This document shows positions 34,182 to 42,653 of a stretch of 47,300 nt of DNA, piece after piece; within the stretch, counting starts at the first letter, position 1, and every line of letters starts with the position of its first letter. The stretch covers positions 1,362,537-1,409,836 of the forward strand of contig NZ_GL831112.1 in NCBI RefSeq assembly GCF_000188295.1, in the 5' to 3' direction. Under the pieces are notes generated by a model. It worked only from the letters and a program-made list of their open reading frames with translations. It was not told the DNA's origin and ran no database searches. The DNA is from Streptococcus vestibularis ATCC 49124 (GTDB lineage Bacteria > Bacillota > Bacilli > Lactobacillales > Streptococcaceae). Position numbers and translations under genes: made by a program.

Positions 34182-35426
34182 CTAATCCTTCTCACTGATT
34201 CCCATTTCCTGACGAACATGTGCATGGGAATCTTCATGAAGAATATCATTATCAATAATTGAAGCTTCTCGAAGTTCTTGGGCCTTTTTCCTGTCCTGAT
34301 GGGTTAAGTCTTGATTGGGATCATAAGCTTTCTCGACGATAGACAAGAGATGATTTCGAATTTCCTTTTCCTTACGAATTTTGGCTTTTTTGCGGTAGCT
34401 AGCTACAACTAGCACAACCAACATCAGTATTCCCAGATAACCGATAATAGGATACATAACCGCTACCAATTGACGGAAGCCCACGAAGGAAATAGCAAAA
34501 CCAGCAAGGGCAAATGCAGCCACAAAGAACTTGAAGCGTTTATCACTACCTGCTGAGAAGCGTTTCCCAAGGGCATAGTAGAGACTAAAGACGGTATTGA
34601 AAATCAAGCCAAAAATCACTAAGGCGTAGAGTGTCGCAAAGATAGGGTTCACTTCCTTGGCAATAGCCAGCATAGGAACATCCGAGCTAGCAACTTTATC
34701 ACTGTTAGCAAAGAGAATCAAGGTCGTGACGAAGAAAATCACACCAACCATAAATCCTCCCCAGGCTCCACTCTTTTCGGCTTCATTGATTTTGAGAATA
34801 GATCCACCCATTACAAAGGCCATGGCTATGGCTGACATGACACAAACAGCAAAATAATTGATCACAGACATCCAAACGCTTGGGAAGGGAGATTGAATGG
34901 TTTGCGACACCTTATCCATCTCTGCAAAATCCCAGTGACGCCCTAGAACATTGGTCACGAATATCATAGCAATCATAACCAAAATCATAGGGGTAAAAAC
35001 TCCAATAACACCGATGATTTTTTTGAAATCTAGGAAACTCACAAAGATAGTCAGAGCTGTACACAGGAAGGCACCTACCCAAATCGGAAAGCCGAACTGT
35101 TGGTTTAGGTTAGCCCCTGCACCAGCTGTCATCACAAAACCAAACAGGAAACAAGTGATAATCAAAGCGATATCCAAAATACGGTAAATCACAGGATGAC
35201 TGATTTCTGCCAGGACTACTGAATGATCATCTGAACGGTAATAACTTCCCAGAGCAATCATGAGTCGCCCAAAGCCAACATGCAAAATTCCTAGAACTAT
35301 AACACCTATCAGTCCCCAGGCTCCAAAACTAACAAAATACTGTAAGAGGTCCTGCCCTGAAGATACCCCTGCACCAATCATTACACCGACGTAGGCCAGG
35401 GCAATGCTCCAAATACGTTTTGACAT
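34182..35426 (-). CDS. YkvI-family membrane protein
   Basis: 414 residues with about ten membrane helices and a charged cytoplasmic tail of about 75 residues. It begins MSKRIWSIALAYVGVMIGAGVSSGQDLLQYF, a transporter-like first helix with the broken GAG motif seen in the LeuT-fold (APC-like) group to which YkvI belongs. Substrate unknown. GGAGG precedes ATG 35426. It has its own promoter, and its stop is only 9 bases before the -35 of the T-box operon, so read-through is possible. Confidence 0.82.
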   Translation of the reverse strand: MSKRIWSIALAYVGVMIGAGVSSGQDLLQYFVSFGAWGLIGVIVLGILHVGFGRLMIALGSYYRSDDHSVVLAEISHPVIYRILDIALIITCFLFGFVMTAGAGANLNQQFGFPIWVGAFLCTALTIFVSFLDFKKIIGVIGVFTPMILVMIAMIFVTNVLGRHWDFAEMDKVSQTIQSPFPSVWMSVINYFAVCVMSAIAMAFVMGGSILKINEAEKSGAWGGFMVGVIFFVTTLILFANSDKVASSDVPMLAIAKEVNPIFATLYALVIFGLIFNTVFSLYYALGKRFSAGSDKRFKFFVAAFALAGFAISFVGFRQLVAVMYPIIGYLGILMLVVLVVASYRKKAKIRKEKEIRNHLLSIVEKAYDPNQDLTHQDRKKAQELREASIIDNDILHEDSHAHVRQEMGISEKD

Positions 35427-35456
35427 ATTACCTCCTATAAAATATAAAGTATTTCT

Positions 35457-35485
35457 ATTTTACACTACTCTGACACCTTTGTAAA
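35457..35485 (-). promoter_or_regulatory. Promoter of the YkvI-like gene
   Basis: TTTACA (35485-35480), 17 bp, TAAAAT (35462-35457). Confidence 0.7.
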
Positions 35486-35492
35486 AATCAAT

Positions 35493-35521
35493 TAAAAACA
35501 GCACCTTCATAAGAAAGTGCT
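35493..35521 (-). terminator. Terminator of nagA
   Basis: AGCACTTTC and GAAGGTGCT pair around TTAT on the minus strand (one G-U), followed by five T. Confidence 0.85.
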
Positions 35522-35531
35522 ACTTATACTC

Positions 35532-36680
35532 TTATTTTTCCCAACCTTTTCGTCCATCAATATAGGTTGCTTGCAAGTCCAAGGAGTCATCTAAGACGAT
35601 AAAATCAGCTGGTAGACCTGCTTTTAGACTTCCACAAGTATTTTCAAGACCAACAGATTTAGCTGGAACATGACTCGCCATTTGTAAAGCTTGAGCAACC
35701 GTCACAAGTCCCCAATCAACGACGTGCTTGACACCATCTTTAAGTTGTAGGATAGAACCAGCCAGGTTACCACCTTCTTTGAGGCGGGCAGTACCATTTT
35801 CAACAATAACAGGAAGTTCGCCTAACATATAGTCGCCATCTGGACAACCTCCCGCTGACATACAGTCTGTAATAAGGGCAACTCCTTGAGGAGTCTTTTG
35901 CTTGATAAGAACCTTACAAGCTGCAGGAACCACATGATGACCATCTGCAATCAACTCACCAATCGTTTCTGGACTATCGAAGGCTGCTCCAACCATTCCA
36001 GGTTCACGATGCGTAAACCCACGCATACCGTTGTAGACGTGAACCCAAACAGATGCCCCAGCTTCCACAGCCGCTACAGCTTCCTCGTAAGTAGCATTGG
36101 AATGACCTAGAGCGATTGTCACACCTTGCCCAGTCGCTTCTTTGATAAATTCAACTACTCCCTCACGTTCAGGAGCCAAGGCCAGCTTGATTAATTTGCC
36201 TTGAGCCGCCTCTTGCCAGGCTTGCAACTGTTCTATACTTGGATTGCCCATATATTTAGGATTTTGCGCTCCCTTATAGGTCTCAGTGAAATAAGGTCCT
36301 TCAAAGAAGAGTCCCTGAATTTTAGCACCAGGCTCCTTACCAGCCGTCTCTGCTGCTGTCTGACAGATAGCTTTTAACTCTTCAAATGGTGCTGTCAATG
36401 CTGTCGGTAAGAAAGAAGTCACACCTGCTGAAAGCAAGGCTTGACTCATGCCAAGAAGACTTTCCTCAGAATTATCCATGACATCATAACCCGCAAATCC
36501 ATGAATATGAGTATCTACAAGACCCGGAGCAATCTGATAATCACTGTAATCCAGTACTTCTGCACCTTCTGGTACCTTTTCCGACCAGTCACCGAAACGA
36601 CCATCCACAACCGCTAGGTAACCCCCTTCCTTGATTTTATTCTCAAAGTAAAAACGTTTGGCTGAAATATAATAGGTCAT
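35532..36680 (-). CDS. nagA: N-acetylglucosamine-6-phosphate deacetylase
   Basis: An amidohydrolase of 382 residues from the chosen start that removes acetate from GlcNAc-6-P, feeding amino sugars into cell-wall synthesis or glycolysis. The metal motif is VDTHIHGFAGYDVMD near 60; metal and substrate residues follow in LGHSNATYEEAV, YNGMRGFTHREPG and the catalytic Asp in LITDCMSAGG near 276. The frame opens at 36698, but GAGGTGG lies before ATG 36680, giving MTYYISAKRF. Monocistronic; nagB is not in the window. Confidence 0.95.
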   Translation of the reverse strand: MTYYISAKRFYFENKIKEGGYLAVVDGRFGDWSEKVPEGAEVLDYSDYQIAPGLVDTHIHGFAGYDVMDNSEESLLGMSQALLSAGVTSFLPTALTAPFEELKAICQTAAETAGKEPGAKIQGLFFEGPYFTETYKGAQNPKYMGNPSIEQLQAWQEAAQGKLIKLALAPEREGVVEFIKEATGQGVTIALGHSNATYEEAVAAVEAGASVWVHVYNGMRGFTHREPGMVGAAFDSPETIGELIADGHHVVPAACKVLIKQKTPQGVALITDCMSAGGCPDGDYMLGELPVIVENGTARLKEGGNLAGSILQLKDGVKHVVDWGLVTVAQALQMASHVPAKSVGLENTCGSLKAGLPADFIVLDDSLDLQATYIDGRKGWEK

Positions 36681-36723
36681 AGGACCACCTCTCATCATTT
36701 TTCTATATTCTTAATACGCTTTC

Positions 36724-36732
36724 ATTATATCA
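36724..36732 (-). promoter_or_regulatory. Extended -10 promoter of nagA
   Basis: TGATATAAT is a full extended -10 element 43 bases before ATG 36680. It directly abuts the terminator of the upstream Na/Pi gene. Confidence 0.6.
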
Positions 36733-36756
36733 AAAAAGCCGAGAAATTTTCTCGAC
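36732..36756 (-). terminator. Terminator of the Na/Pi symporter gene
   Basis: GTCGAGAA and TTCTCGGC pair (one G-U) around 3 bases, followed by six T, 8 bases after the stop codon. Confidence 0.85.
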
Positions 36757-36764
36757 TTTCTCTA

Positions 36765-38396
36765 TTAAATCACACCTTCTGTAACCTTTTCAACAAGGTT
36801 AATCGCATGGTCTGCGATACGTGTGTAATGTGAGAGGTAATCAACATAGTTGATACCTGCTTGCGCAGTACATTCACCATTGTTAAGACGTTTGGTATGT
36901 GTTTTACGCAATTGTTTTTCAAGTTTTTCCAATTCTTCATGACGAAGGATGACTTGACCTGCAAGCACCTTGTCATCATCCACAACAACACGAATACTAT
37001 CGAGAACAATACGGTGCGTACGGTTATAAACATCCCCAAGCTCGGTCTTAGCAGTCTCAGAGAATTCAATCCCCTTATTATGAATATGTTGTGAAAGGTT
37101 GGCGCTTGCAACTGCCAGATCACCAATACGCTCCAAGTCACGAACAGAGTCAAGCACACTTGCCAACACTTCATTTTCAGAAACGCTTAGAGATTCATTA
37201 GAGATGTCAATCAAGTAGGTTGTCAACTCTTCGTCAATACTATTAACAGCTGTTTCATACTTCTCAACCTTGTCAAAGTATTTCTCATCACCTTTATCAA
37301 AGAAAGCGTATGAAGCCTCCAAAGATTGAATGGCATATGACGCTAAGTGAACCAACTCTTTCTTAGCATTACCAAGGGCAATGGCTGGCGCTTGTGTGAT
37401 AAGCAAACGATCCAAGTAAAGCGCTTCGTACTTGTTAACTTCATCCTCACCAGGAATAATCTTAGTTACAAGATAAGCAAGAAGCCCAATGAATGGGAAT
37501 TGCACGATAGTATTTGCAATATTGAAGGTACCATGGGCAAAGGCAATAGTCATCTCTGGTGTCAAACCAAGCATAGACTTAAACCATTGAATCAGAGCTG
37601 TGAATGGTACCAGAAGAACCAAACACAAGACCGTTCCAATAACGTTGAACAGTACGTGAGCCCCTGCCACACGTTTGGCCGCAATGTTGGAACCAAGAGC
37701 CGCAAGAACCGCTGTAATAGTTGTTCCGATATTGTCCCCAAAGAGGATTGGAAGAGCCCCTTGTAGGTCAAGCAAACCACCTGAATAAAGGCTCTGAAGA
37801 ATACCAATGGTAGCTGCCGAAGACTGAATCAACATGGTCAAACCAGAACCAATGATAACTCCCATAATTGGGCGGTCACCTAAAGTTGCCAGGTAATCTT
37901 TAAAGGCTGTTACTGACTTCAAAGGTTCTACCGCATCTCCCATCAGGTTAAGGGCAAAGAAAATCCCCCCAACACCAAACAAGATACGTCCTAGGTTATT
38001 GAGCTTCTTATTACTCGTAAAGAAGAGAAACGCTGCCCCTAGGAAAATCACTGGAAGAGCATAATCACCAAGCTTGAAACCAATCATGAAGGAGGTTACG
38101 GTTGTCCCGATATTCGCCCCCATGACAATACCAATAGCCTGACGAAGACTCAAGAGCCCTGCCGAAACCAGACCTACGACAATAACGGTTACCCCTGAAC
38201 TCGACTGAATCAAGGCCGTCATGACAATGCCAATCAGAACACCTAAAAATGGGTTACTGGTGTACTTATCGATGTAAAAGCGTAGTTTATCTCCGGCCGC
38301 TTGTTGAAGACCATCACCCATATACTTAATACTAAATAGGAAAAGTCCCAAACCACCGAGGAAAGAAAACGCAATATCCTGCCAATTTACTGACAC
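36765..38396 (-). CDS. Na/Pi symporter II-related protein with C-terminal PhoU domain
   Basis: 543 residues. The membrane part (about 1-330) has the two inverted Na/Pi repeats with their QSSS/QSSA signatures: ALIQSSSGVTVIVVGL near 62 and MLIQSSAATIGILQSL near 190, each followed by a GxNIGTT motif. The soluble part (about 340-543) is a PhoU-like helical bundle (RDLERIGDLAVASAN; HYTRIADHAINLVE). Likely takes up phosphate with sodium, with the PhoU part regulating; this is from family knowledge. Single gene between its terminator and a gene-free spacer. Confidence 0.9.
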   Translation of the reverse strand: MSVNWQDIAFSFLGGLGLFLFSIKYMGDGLQQAAGDKLRFYIDKYTSNPFLGVLIGIVMTALIQSSSGVTVIVVGLVSAGLLSLRQAIGIVMGANIGTTVTSFMIGFKLGDYALPVIFLGAAFLFFTSNKKLNNLGRILFGVGGIFFALNLMGDAVEPLKSVTAFKDYLATLGDRPIMGVIIGSGLTMLIQSSAATIGILQSLYSGGLLDLQGALPILFGDNIGTTITAVLAALGSNIAAKRVAGAHVLFNVIGTVLCLVLLVPFTALIQWFKSMLGLTPEMTIAFAHGTFNIANTIVQFPFIGLLAYLVTKIIPGEDEVNKYEALYLDRLLITQAPAIALGNAKKELVHLASYAIQSLEASYAFFDKGDEKYFDKVEKYETAVNSIDEELTTYLIDISNESLSVSENEVLASVLDSVRDLERIGDLAVASANLSQHIHNKGIEFSETAKTELGDVYNRTHRIVLDSIRVVVDDDKVLAGQVILRHEELEKLEKQLRKTHTKRLNNGECTAQAGINYVDYLSHYTRIADHAINLVEKVTEGVI

Positions 38397-38650
38397 ATTT
38401 TTGTCCTCATTATATAAAATTTTCGGTAAGACCGACTCTTCTATTGTATCTATTTATTAAGGAATAAACAAGACTTTTCCCAAAAATAATAAAAAGATCA
38501 GATACTCATATCAGAAAGCCATCAATGCCCGTCTCGAGTATGCTGCGTTTTTATCTGATACTTGTCACCAGATTTCAAGCAAAACCAGTCAGAAAAACAT
38601 TACTAGCAGTGTTTGGAGATTTTCATAAATGGAACCCTAGCGTAGCAATA

Positions 38651-38678
38651 CCATCATCCGTTGGGAGATGATTTTTTT
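38651..38678 (+). terminator. Orphan plus-strand terminator
   Basis: ATCATC and GATGAT pair over 8 bases, followed by seven T. No annotated plus-strand gene lies upstream. Confidence 0.6.
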
Positions 38679-38748
38679 AGTTGTTCCTTCATCTTTTGTA
38701 ACCTCAAAATAACGGATAGATATTATCGAAATAAATCCTTCTTTCTTG

Positions 38749-38757
38749 TGATATAAT
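38749..38757 (+). promoter_or_regulatory. Extended -10 promoter of the YgjV-like gene
   Basis: TGATATAAT is a full extended -10 element 25 bases before ATG 38783; GGAAG serves as ribosome site. Confidence 0.65.
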
Positions 38758-38782
38758 AAAGGAAAAAATTGGAAGTTGAATC

Positions 38783-39292
38783 ATGATAATCTACCTTCTA
38801 GCACAAGTATTCTCAGCCATTGGAGCCCTCTGTGTTGCCATATCTTCTTTTGCAAAATCAAAAAATAAGATGCTCGCCTGGCAAATTACCGACTATATTT
38901 TCACTGCCACTGCTAACCTCTTATTGGGTGGCTATACCGGTGCCTTAACCATTAGTATTTCCATCATTAGAAATCGTTTGATGATCAAAAAGAAAATGAC
39001 CAAGACTATCTTGACCATCCTCATCATTCTTCAAATCATCGTAGGATCTTATCTCAATCAACTTGGGGTTATTGGCTATTTGCCAATCATCTCTTCAGTT
39101 TCCTATAGCCTAGCTATTGCTGCCACACCAAACCTTCAGTGGCTTCGCTGGGTCATTATTGAGAATATGTTACTCTGGCTAATTTACGATTTGACCATTC
39201 AGGCTTACCCAGCTGCCATCACTGATGTCACTATCACACTTACTACTCTCATTGCCATTATCAGAAATCGAAAAACCTTTAGCAAACAATAA
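38783..39292 (+). CDS. YgjV-family membrane protein
   Basis: 169 residues with five or six membrane helices. The N-terminal half (LAQVFSAIGALCVAISSFAKSKNKMLAWQ ... TANLLLGGYTGALTISISIIRNR) matches the small Imp-YgjV family, of unknown function, in which Asn and Arg in the NxxxG...xRN block are conserved; a second IRNR lies at the C-terminus. Plus strand, own promoter and terminator. Assignment rests on pattern, so moderate. Confidence 0.72.
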   Translation: MIIYLLAQVFSAIGALCVAISSFAKSKNKMLAWQITDYIFTATANLLLGGYTGALTISISIIRNRLMIKKKMTKTILTILIILQIIVGSYLNQLGVIGYLPIISSVSYSLAIAATPNLQWLRWVIIENMLLWLIYDLTIQAYPAAITDVTITLTTLIAIIRNRKTFSKQ

Positions 39293-39310
39293 AGCTAAAG
39301 GTCTTTTTCT
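39275..39310. terminator. Bidirectional terminator between convergent genes
   Basis: ACCTTTAGC and GCTAAAGGT pair perfectly; the stop of the YgjV gene lies in the loop. A-run before and T-run after, so it serves both strands. Confidence 0.85.
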
Positions 39311-40131
39311 TATAGAGCCCAAGTACGAATGGCGTGTGCCACACCTGCCTCGTCATTTGTCAAAGTCACATACTTACACAAAGCCTTAATGTCGTCACTC
39401 GCATTACCCATGGCAACGCTTTGACCGACGAATTGAAGCATTTCAAGGTCATTAGCAGCATCTCCCAAAGCCATAATCTGTTCGGGATTGATACCCAACT
39501 TTTCAGCTAAATGCTTCAGTCCACTGGCCTTGGTTGCTCCTTGTGGCATAATTTCAAAGATATAATCTTGACTGCGAACTGTGCTATAGCTCTGATTAAG
39601 TCTATCTTGCACAGCATTTTGGAAGGCGTCCAAAGATTCAGAATCAGCCATATACATAGCTTGGAAAATCACTTGCCCTTCCTCAAAGATTTTTTCCAAA
39701 CTCCTAGCTTTCGCTTCTGTAAAAACAGTCCCAGCATCATAAGCTACTAGCTCAGGTACCTCATTACCCACAACATAGTAAGTTTTTTCACCAGTAAAGG
39801 TTAGAGCCACCCCTGGGAAGTCTTCGCAAGCCTGCAAGAGTGCTTCCATTTCAGAGCGAGATAAACTTTCAGATTGAAGCAAGGTCCAATTTTTAGTTTC
39901 ATAAGTTGAACACCCATTGTTCATGATAATGTACTCTTCTTCACTAAGACCCAATTTTTCAAAATGGGGAACAATGCCTGAACGTGGGCGACCCGTACAA
40001 AGGACAATCTTAATACCTGCCGCAGCCGCATCTTGAATAGCCTTGATGTTCTCTTCAGGTATCTCTTTTTGGCTATTTAAGAGTGTCCCGTCCATGTCAA
40101 TTGCAATGAGTTTCACTTGGTTCTGGTTCAT
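39310..40131 (-). CDS. Cof-type HAD-superfamily hydrolase
   Basis: 273 residues, cytoplasmic phosphatase of the Cof/YidA group. Motif I is IAIDMDGTLLNS near 9 (nucleophile Asp), motif II LCTGRPRSG near 44, a C2-type cap follows in the middle, and motifs III/IV are KASGLKHLAEKLG and MALGDAANDLEML near 221. Substrates of this group are sugar phosphates or similar small molecules and cannot be told here. It is preceded by the GH73 gene (22 bases), so the two are probably co-transcribed. Confidence 0.93.
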   Translation of the reverse strand: MNQNQVKLIAIDMDGTLLNSQKEIPEENIKAIQDAAAAGIKIVLCTGRPRSGIVPHFEKLGLSEEEYIIMNNGCSTYETKNWTLLQSESLSRSEMEALLQACEDFPGVALTFTGEKTYYVVGNEVPELVAYDAGTVFTEAKARSLEKIFEEGQVIFQAMYMADSESLDAFQNAVQDRLNQSYSTVRSQDYIFEIMPQGATKASGLKHLAEKLGINPEQIMALGDAANDLEMLQFVGQSVAMGNASDDIKALCKYVTLTNDEAGVAHAIRTWAL

Positions 40132-40153
40132 ATTTTTCTTATTCTCCTTGATC

Positions 40154-40810
40154 CTAATATGTGTCGTAAATAGTTAACTGATATTGTTCTATGATGCTGT
40201 TCAATTTATCCCCATAGGTTATGTCGGTAGCATAAACGCCTGTTAGGGCTGCCGTCGCATCTTTATAACTCTTTGTCTTGGAACGGTGCACTCCTACATA
40301 GTAGCTTCCCTCAAGGAAGTCCACATAATCCTGTAAAGAATTTTCCACGGAACCATAGGAACGAAAGGCCGCATCAATATGGTAAGGATTTCCCTTACCA
40401 TCATCCTCCCAGGTCGGTAGGGTTACACTTTGACCATTGTATTCTCCTTTAATTCCAAAGAAATTGTAAGATGGCTTCTGACTCAAACTTGATTGGCCAG
40501 AATCAGATTCTAGAATAGCCTGAGCTATCATGACAGATGCATAAAGATCATTTCTAGCTGCCAAATAGCGCGATGTCTCGCCAATCTCAGCAATAAAAGC
40601 AACCGTCGTCTCATCTGTAGGCGTCATATTTTTTTCCATAGTCAACCTTGGAAAATTTAAACTAGCTAGGAGGCCCAATAAGGCAAATAGACCCATAAAA
40701 ATCAGACTCCACTTTTGGAAAAATTTAGGAAAAAGCAAGAAAGACTTCTTTTTCTTTTTAGTTTTCTTAGGTCTAGCTTTCGACTTAGTTTTCTTTTTTC
40801 CTTTCGCCAA
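40154..40810 (-). CDS. GH73-type N-acetylglucosaminidase, membrane-anchored
   Basis: 218 residues. A very basic N-terminus (K/R-rich 1-23), one membrane segment (about 35-53) and an outside FlgJ/LytB-like glucosaminidase domain (about 68-218) with the catalytic Glu in MIAQAILESDSGQS near 98, YNFFGIKG near 115 and YATDITYGDKL near 195. It should hydrolyse peptidoglycan GlcNAc bonds, for cell separation or wall turnover. The start is TTG 40810, preceded by GGGGGTG. A competing ATG 15-20 bases upstream, with AGAGGAG, opens a different 42-codon frame that overlaps the start; it may be a leader or coincidence. Confidence 0.88.
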   Translation of the reverse strand: MAKGKKKTKSKARPKKTKKKKKSFLLFPKFFQKWSLIFMGLFALLGLLASLNFPRLTMEKNMTPTDETTVAFIAEIGETSRYLAARNDLYASVMIAQAILESDSGQSSLSQKPSYNFFGIKGEYNGQSVTLPTWEDDGKGNPYHIDAAFRSYGSVENSLQDYVDFLEGSYYVGVHRSKTKSYKDATAALTGVYATDITYGDKLNSIIEQYQLTIYDTY

Positions 40811-40861
40811 TCGGTCACCCCCTCAATCATACTAACTCCTCTAAGTATATCAAAATTCACT

Positions 40862-40892
40862 AAAAAAGACCCAAACCAACCGGTTTAAGCCT
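40862..40892 (-). terminator. Terminator after glnB
   Basis: GGC-AAACC and GGTTT-GGTC pair around GGTT on the minus strand, followed by six T. Confidence 0.7.
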
Positions 40893-40899
40893 TCATATA

Positions 40900-41241
40900 T
40901 TAAATGGCGTCTCCACCACGTTCACCCGTACGAATACGGATAACATCATCAATAGGAACAATAAAAATCTTCCCATCACCAACTTCTCCCGTCGCTACGG
41001 CGCTCCGAATGGCATCAACAACCTCGTCAACTGCCATATCCTTAACTACAATCTCAACCTTGACCTTAGCTAATAAGGTAGGAACAATGCGCTGTCCACG
41101 AACAAACTCTGCAAAGCCCCGTTGATTACCGTAACCCAGAACTTGACTTACAGTCATTCCCTTGGCTAAACCACTACCAGTCAAGGCATTTTTCAAATCT
41201 TCCAATTTATCCGAACGAATAATCGCTTCTACTTTTTTCAT
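40900..41241 (-). CDS. glnB: PII nitrogen regulatory protein
   Basis: 113 residues, trimeric sensor of 2-oxoglutarate and ATP/ADP; next to amt it normally blocks the ammonium channel (GlnK role). The second signature [26 protein letters not shown] is intact near 83. In the T-loop ([19 protein letters not shown], 36-54) the positions of E. coli Tyr46 and Tyr51 are Val and Ile, so uridylylation is not possible. It follows amt by 10 bases. Confidence 0.93.
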   Translation of the reverse strand: MKKVEAIIRSDKLEDLKNALTGSGLAKGMTVSQVLGYGNQRGFAEFVRGQRIVPTLLAKVKVEIVVKDMAVDEVVDAIRSAVATGEVGDGKIFIVPIDDVIRIRTGERGGDAI

Positions 41242-41251
41242 CTGTATTCTC

Positions 41252-42486
41252 CTACGAATCTAAGCCCATAAAGGTTGGATAGGCTGTTTCCTTGTGTTCA
41301 CAGTCATCAAGACCAATAGCTTCATCACGGTCAGTGACACGTAAAGGCATATAATGAGCAATTACTTTAATAATACCATAGGTCACAAGAGCAGACCAAA
41401 TAGCTGTAAAGATAATAGCCAAAATGGTCACAATAAACAGATGGGCCTTCCCATAAATCAAGCCAATATTGACCTTATCTAGGGCTAAATCTGGTGTCGT
41501 AAAAATCGCAGTAGCCAAACCACCAAAGATACCTCCAACGCCGTGGCAACCAAAAGCATCCAAAGCATCATCATAGGCAAAGCGTTTTTTTAAGACAGAG
41601 ATAGCATAGAAACAAACCGGACTAACCATAGCTCCAATTAGAATGGCACTCCAGATGGAAACGAAACCGGCTCCAGGCGTGATGGCAACAAGCCCAGCTA
41701 CTAAACCAGTCGAACCACCGACCAAAGATGGATGACCTGTCACATATTTTTCAAGAGCCAACCATGAAAACATGGCAGCTGCTGCAGAAACATGTGTGGT
41801 TACTAGCGCGTGAACTGCCAAGCCATTAGCAGCCAAGGCTGAGCCTGCATTGAAACCAAACCAGCCAAACCAAAGGAGACCCGCTCCCAATAGGACAAAA
41901 GGAACATTATGAGGACGGTGTTCTAAAATGCCAAAATCACGACGTTTACCAACAACGATTGCCAGAACCAAGGCCGATACACCCGAGGTAATATGAACCA
42001 CATCACCACCTGCGAAGTCAATTGTCCCCCATTTAGCAAGGAGCCCTTCGTCCCATACCATATGTGCAAAAGGATAATAGACCAAAAATAACCAAAAGAC
42101 TACGAAAATAGTTAAAGGAGTAAAGCGCATACGTTCTACTACTGAACCTGTCAAAATCGCCACACAGATAATGGAAAACATCATCTGAAAAGCCGCAAAT
42201 AAGAGATCAGGAATAGCTAGACCACGACTTGAAATCGTTTCAGACACACCATTTAAAAAAGGTGACTGAAATTACCGAAGAAATTCCCATGACCGCCAAA
42301 AGAAAGCGAGTAGCCAGCAACAATCCACAAGAGAGAGGCTATAGCTAAGGGAAGAACAGACATCATCATAGTATTAATGACATTTTTTCGACGCCCAAGA
42401 CCACCATAGAAGAAGGCCAAGGCCGGTGTCATCAAACAAACCATGGCTGAACAAATCAATATAAAGGCACTGCTACCTGTATCCAT
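41252..42486 (-). pseudogene. amt: Ammonium transporter, frameshifted in a T-run
   Basis: ATG 42486 (GGAGTG upstream) opens MDTGSSAFILICSAMVCLMT and stops at 42253 after FFGNFSHLF. The remainder, starting NGVSETISSRGLAIPDLLFA, is intact in another frame to 41252 and carries the Amt signature DFAGGDVVHITSG and AFGCHGVGG. Adding one T to the run CCTTTTTTAAAT (42254-42260 region) would restore SHLFLNGVSE and a normal protein of about 410 residues. So it is a single-base deletion in a homopolymer. The second half has an internal ATG (42247) but lacks two membrane helices, so it would not be functional. GlnR box upstream, glnB downstream. Confidence 0.9.
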
Positions 42487-42515
42487 AAAACCACTCCAAT
42501 TCACAAAATATTTTA

Positions 42516-42552
42516 TGTTAGAAAATATAACACAAAAATATGAGACAAACAA
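42516..42552 (-). promoter_or_regulatory. GlnR box and promoter of amt-glnB
   Basis: TGTTA-N7-TAACA (42532-42516) fits the GlnR consensus TGTNA-N7-TNACA exactly. TTGTTT (42552-42547), 17 bp and TATATT (42529-42524) form a promoter whose -10 box lies inside the GlnR site, consistent with repression under nitrogen excess. Confidence 0.8.
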
Positions 42553-42607
42553 GTGTATTTACGGAATTTTTTGATAATTCTTTCTTTTCTGACATATTAT
42601 GTCGCCA

Positions 42608-42653
42608 CAAAAAAAGAGCCTCTTAAACCCTATGGAAAAGGTTATAAAGCTCT
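42608..42653 (-). terminator. Terminator of the tmk-rsmI operon
   Basis: AAGAGC and GCTCTT close a long imperfect hairpin that overlaps the rsmI stop codon and is followed by at least seven T. Confidence 0.75.

Larger units (their letters stand above)
38397..38782. other. 386-bp spacer with hairpins and a terminator, no recognised gene
   Basis: It holds the start region of the Na/Pi gene (TATAAT at 38414-38409), then about 150 bp (38495-38640) with an imperfect long inverted repeat (ATCAGATAC near 38497, TATCTGATAC near 38552). A short plus frame there (KAINARLEYAAFLSDTCHQ) has no ribosome site. A plus-strand terminator (38651-38678) and the promoter of the next gene follow. This may be a dispersed non-coding repeat or a small RNA. 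Confidence 0.4.

Noticed and set aside
40770..40845. 42-codon upstream frame overlapping the GH73 start as a true gene
   Set aside because: It has a good ribosome site but a low-complexity basic sequence and full overlap with the GH73 N-terminus; kept only as a remark.
42253..42552. Two separate small genes in the amt locus
   Set aside because: Both parts are adjoining halves of one Amt protein separated by a single-base frameshift.
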